Source: Mucilaginibacter segetis
Lineage (GTDB): Bacteria; Bacteroidota; Bacteroidia; Sphingobacteriales; Sphingobacteriaceae
Assembly (NCBI RefSeq): GCF_016522075.1
Contig: NZ_JAEHFW010000001.1
Location: 558,001 to 622,000, forward strand
DNA length: 64,000 bases
Direction: 5' to 3'
The position numbers were made by a program, and so were the translations under genes. This document shows positions 61,912 to 64,000 of the stretch, piece by piece; the first letter of the stretch is position 1; the number at the start of each line of letters is the position of its first letter. The notes beneath the pieces were generated by a model, which worked only from the letters and a program-made list of their open reading frames with translations, did no database searches and was not told the DNA's origin.

Positions 61912-63777
61912 ATGGTTATGAAAAGAATACTATTTATTGCTGCCCTGTTTATTTATGCAACAGCTACCCATGCCGACGACGGACAAAAAATCGCCTCTAA
62001 AGTTCAAAAAGTTACCGTGTTTTTAACCGGAGCGCAGATTACACGTACTGCTGCCGTTAATATCGGTTCCGGCACGTCAACGCTCATATTTGAGAATATA
62101 TCGCCGGATATTGATGTACAAAGTATACAGGTAAAGGCTGCCGGTGAGTTTACTATACTGTCGGTTAAGCACGAAATGAATTACCTTAACGAACAGCTTA
62201 AACAAAAACAAGTGCAGGAGTTACAGGCACAGCAAAAAGTACTGCGTGATAAAATTGCCCTGCAAACCAGTATGCTCAATATTTATGAAGAGGAGGCAAC
62301 CATGCTTACTAAAAACCAGATGATCGCGGGGCAAAGCGGCCTTGATTTGGTAAAGCTGAAACAAGCGCTCGATTTCCAGACAGAACGTCTTACTGAACTA
62401 AAAAAGAAACAACAGGCTGTAAATAATGAAATAGCCTATCTGAATACCGAACTGCAAAAATACGATAAACAAATAGCCGATATTACTAAAGGCAGTACTA
62501 CCGCAACCAGCAATATATTAGTGACGGTATCTTCTAAAGCGGTGCTGCAATCTGTATTTACCTTAACATATGTGGTGGATAACGCCGGTTGGTACCCCAC
62601 TTACGATATTAGGGCCAAAGATGTGAACAGCCCGGTAACTATATCTTACAAAGCTAATGTTAGCCAGCATAGCGGCGAGGAATGGAAAAACATTAAGCTC
62701 ACCCTGTCAACCGGTAACCCTACGGTTAGCGGCAGCAAGCCGCAACTTACGCCCAACTTTTTGAGCCTGAATATGTATTACGCCCCACCTGCCGGTAATA
62801 TAACCAAGGTTACAGGCAGGGTAGTTGACCAAAGCGATGGGAGTATGTTACCCGGCGTTACGGTTAAGGTGTTAGGTACATCTATTGGTACAGTTACTGA
62901 TGCAGGCGGAAACTATTCTTTACAAGTTCCCGGTAACTCACCCACATTGGAGTACGCTTTTATAGGTTATGAAAGCACACAACGCCCCGTAACTTCTGCT
63001 GATATAGATGTAGCGCTTAAACCAAGTGCACAGCAGCTTAATGATGTAGTAGTTGTTGGGTATGAGACCAATTCTGCTTTAAGTGGTAAAGTAGCAGGGG
63101 TACAAATAAGGGGAAACAGCTCTTATTCTGTTGCCACCATTCCTGTCGCCGTAAATCAAACCGAAAACCAAACCAATGTTGAGTTTAATATAGATAACCC
63201 GTACACCATACCAAGCGACGGTAAGCAATATCTTGTAGAAATAAATGAGGTGAAAACCGACGCTACCTACCAGTATTATGTAGCCCCTAAATTGAGTAGC
63301 GATGTATTTTTAACTGCCCGGATCACGGATTGGAACAAGTATAACTTTTTATCAGGAGAGGCTAATTTGTTTTTCGAGGGAACGTTTATCGGTAAATCAT
63401 TATTAGATACTCATGCTACAGCCGATACTTTAAACTTATCTTTGGGCACTGATAAGAATATTGTGGTTACCCGCACATTGCAAAAGGAAATGAACGGCAA
63501 ACAATACTTTGGATCCAACAAAAAGGAAACACGCGATTGGCTGATCACCGTTAAGAACCGTAAAAATCAGCCTGTGAATTTATTGGTTGAGGATCAGGTT
63601 CCGGTTTCGCAAAGCTCGGATATTGATGTAGATGTGCAGGAAACCAGCGGAGCCGAGGTAAATAAACTTATCGGGGCCTTATCCTGGAACTTAGCCTTGC
63701 AACCGCAGGACGAAAAACAACTAAGGTTAAAATATCAGGTAAAGTACCCTAAAGATAAATCAGTTATCGTACAATAG
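61912..63777 (+). CDS. DUF4139 (MuiA-like) secreted protein with SusC-like insert
   Basis: The 621-residue protein has a signal peptide (about 1-20; an ATG at 61918 is an alternative start). A DUF4140 N-terminal beta region (about 30-90) and a coiled coil (about 90-195) follow. The DUF4139 domain runs from 200 to the end. Between about 298 and 405 it carries a carboxypeptidase-regulatory-like domain (VTGRVVDQSDGSMLPGVTVK, GNYSLQVPG) and the SusC-type LNDVVVVGYE and GKVAGVQIRG, normally at the start of TonB-dependent receptors. The protein is probably periplasmic. It interrupts nuoM and nuoN, and its function is unknown. Confidence 0.8.
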   Translation: MVMKRILFIAALFIYATATHADDGQKIASKVQKVTVFLTGAQITRTAAVNIGSGTSTLIFENISPDIDVQSIQVKAAGEFTILSVKHEMNYLNEQLKQKQVQELQAQQKVLRDKIALQTSMLNIYEEEATMLTKNQMIAGQSGLDLVKLKQALDFQTERLTELKKKQQAVNNEIAYLNTELQKYDKQIADITKGSTTATSNILVTVSSKAVLQSVFTLTYVVDNAGWYPTYDIRAKDVNSPVTISYKANVSQHSGEEWKNIKLTLSTGNPTVSGSKPQLTPNFLSLNMYYAPPAGNITKVTGRVVDQSDGSMLPGVTVKVLGTSIGTVTDAGGNYSLQVPGNSPTLEYAFIGYESTQRPVTSADIDVALKPSAQQLNDVVVVGYETNSALSGKVAGVQIRGNSSYSVATIPVAVNQTENQTNVEFNIDNPYTIPSDGKQYLVEINEVKTDATYQYYVAPKLSSDVFLTARITDWNKYNFLSGEANLFFEGTFIGKSLLDTHATADTLNLSLGTDKNIVVTRTLQKEMNGKQYFGSNKKETRDWLITVKNRKNQPVNLLVEDQVPVSQSSDIDVDVQETSGAEVNKLIGALSWNLALQPQDEKQLRLKYQVKYPKDKSVIVQ

Positions 63778-63783
63778 TAAACT

Positions 63784-64000
63784 ATGCAGTATCTGTTACC
63801 CAATATATCCAGCCAGTTAAATGATGTTTTAGGCAGTATCCCTTACTTTATGCCCGAAATTTATCTGACGATACTGTTTATATTGATACTGGTAATAGAT
63901 CTGCTTTTTGGTAAAACCAGCGCCGGGCTTTGCCGTACCGTAGCTTGTGCCGGTATACTCGTTGTGATTTTTAAAGATCTGCAACAGTTTGAATTGATAC
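63784..64000 (+). CDS. nuoN: NADH-quinone oxidoreductase subunit N, 3' end off the window
   Basis: An ATG 6 bp after the DUF4139 gene opens a frame that runs to the window end (72 codons). It encodes a hydrophobic start (YFMPEIYLTILFILILVIDL) typical of NuoN, the third antiporter-like subunit. The location after nuoM supports the call. The rest of the protein is not seen. Confidence 0.75.
   Translation, partial: MQYLLPNISSQLNDVLGSIPYFMPEIYLTILFILILVIDLLFGKTSAGLCRTVACAGILVVIFKDLQQFELI

Overview
The window looks like a chromosomal segment from a Bacteroidota bacterium, most likely of the family Sphingobacteriaceae (Mucilaginibacter or Pedobacter type). This is inferred from the nadK - DUF6089 - uppS - bamA - ompH - ompH - murI block, from promoter-like TAnnTTTG boxes in place of sigma70 hexamers, from weak Shine-Dalgarno sequences with frequent TTG starts, and from SusC/carboxypeptidase-regulatory sequence features. 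No rRNA, tRNA, CRISPR array or insertion sequence was recognised.

Left half (1-31242, minus strand): one very long, tightly packed polysaccharide operon. Transcription starts near 31.28 kb with a Wza-type outer membrane lipoprotein, a Wzc-type tyrosine kinase and a NusG/UpxY-like antiterminator. Next come a glycosyltransferase (GT) and a Wzt-like ABC ATPase. A sugar-nucleotide block follows: two FdtA-like ketoisomerases, a GNAT acyltransferase, an acyl carrier protein, two ketoacyl synthase III enzymes, an FabG-like reductase and an FdtB-like aminotransferase. After these lie about 16 glycosyltransferase genes, an MBOAT + AlgJ-like O-acylation pair and a Wzy-like polymerase cut by the left edge. 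The cluster is predicted to make a complex exopolysaccharide or O-polysaccharide containing a 3-amino-3,6-dideoxyhexose whose amino group may carry an ACP-derived hydroxyacyl chain. The enzymes that make dTDP-4-keto-6-deoxyglucose and a flippase or ABC permease are not in the window.

31.3-36.1 kb (plus strand): a divergent GT2 gene and a WecA/MraY-type phosphosugar transferase, the likely initiator of lipid-linked assembly. Glycolytic gapA, a translationally coupled GNAT gene and pgk follow, closed by a strong terminator.

36.1-43.5 kb: a secreted CocE/NonD-type hydrolase, a gene-free stretch with repeated inverted motifs, then a plus-strand group of a Tat-exported flavin amine oxidase, a Tat-exported PLP aminotransferase, a secreted protein with a Hint (hedgehog/intein) domain, and a SAM methyltransferase. 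A small XRE regulator lies convergent to it.

43.5-53 kb (minus strand): murI, two Skp/OmpH chaperones, bamA, uppS, an isolated exbD with its own terminator, DUF6089, nadK and a DUF885 lipoprotein. This is the conserved outer-membrane biogenesis block. 53.3-64 kb (plus strand): an M13 metallopeptidase, a strong terminator, then nuoH-I-J-K-L-M, a DUF4139 (MuiA-like) protein with a SusC-like insert, and the start of nuoN, cut by the right edge.

The two most notable systems are the ACP/ketosynthase module inside the amino-sugar block (19.5-25 kb) and the exported amine oxidase / aminotransferase / Hint group (38.5-42.4 kb).
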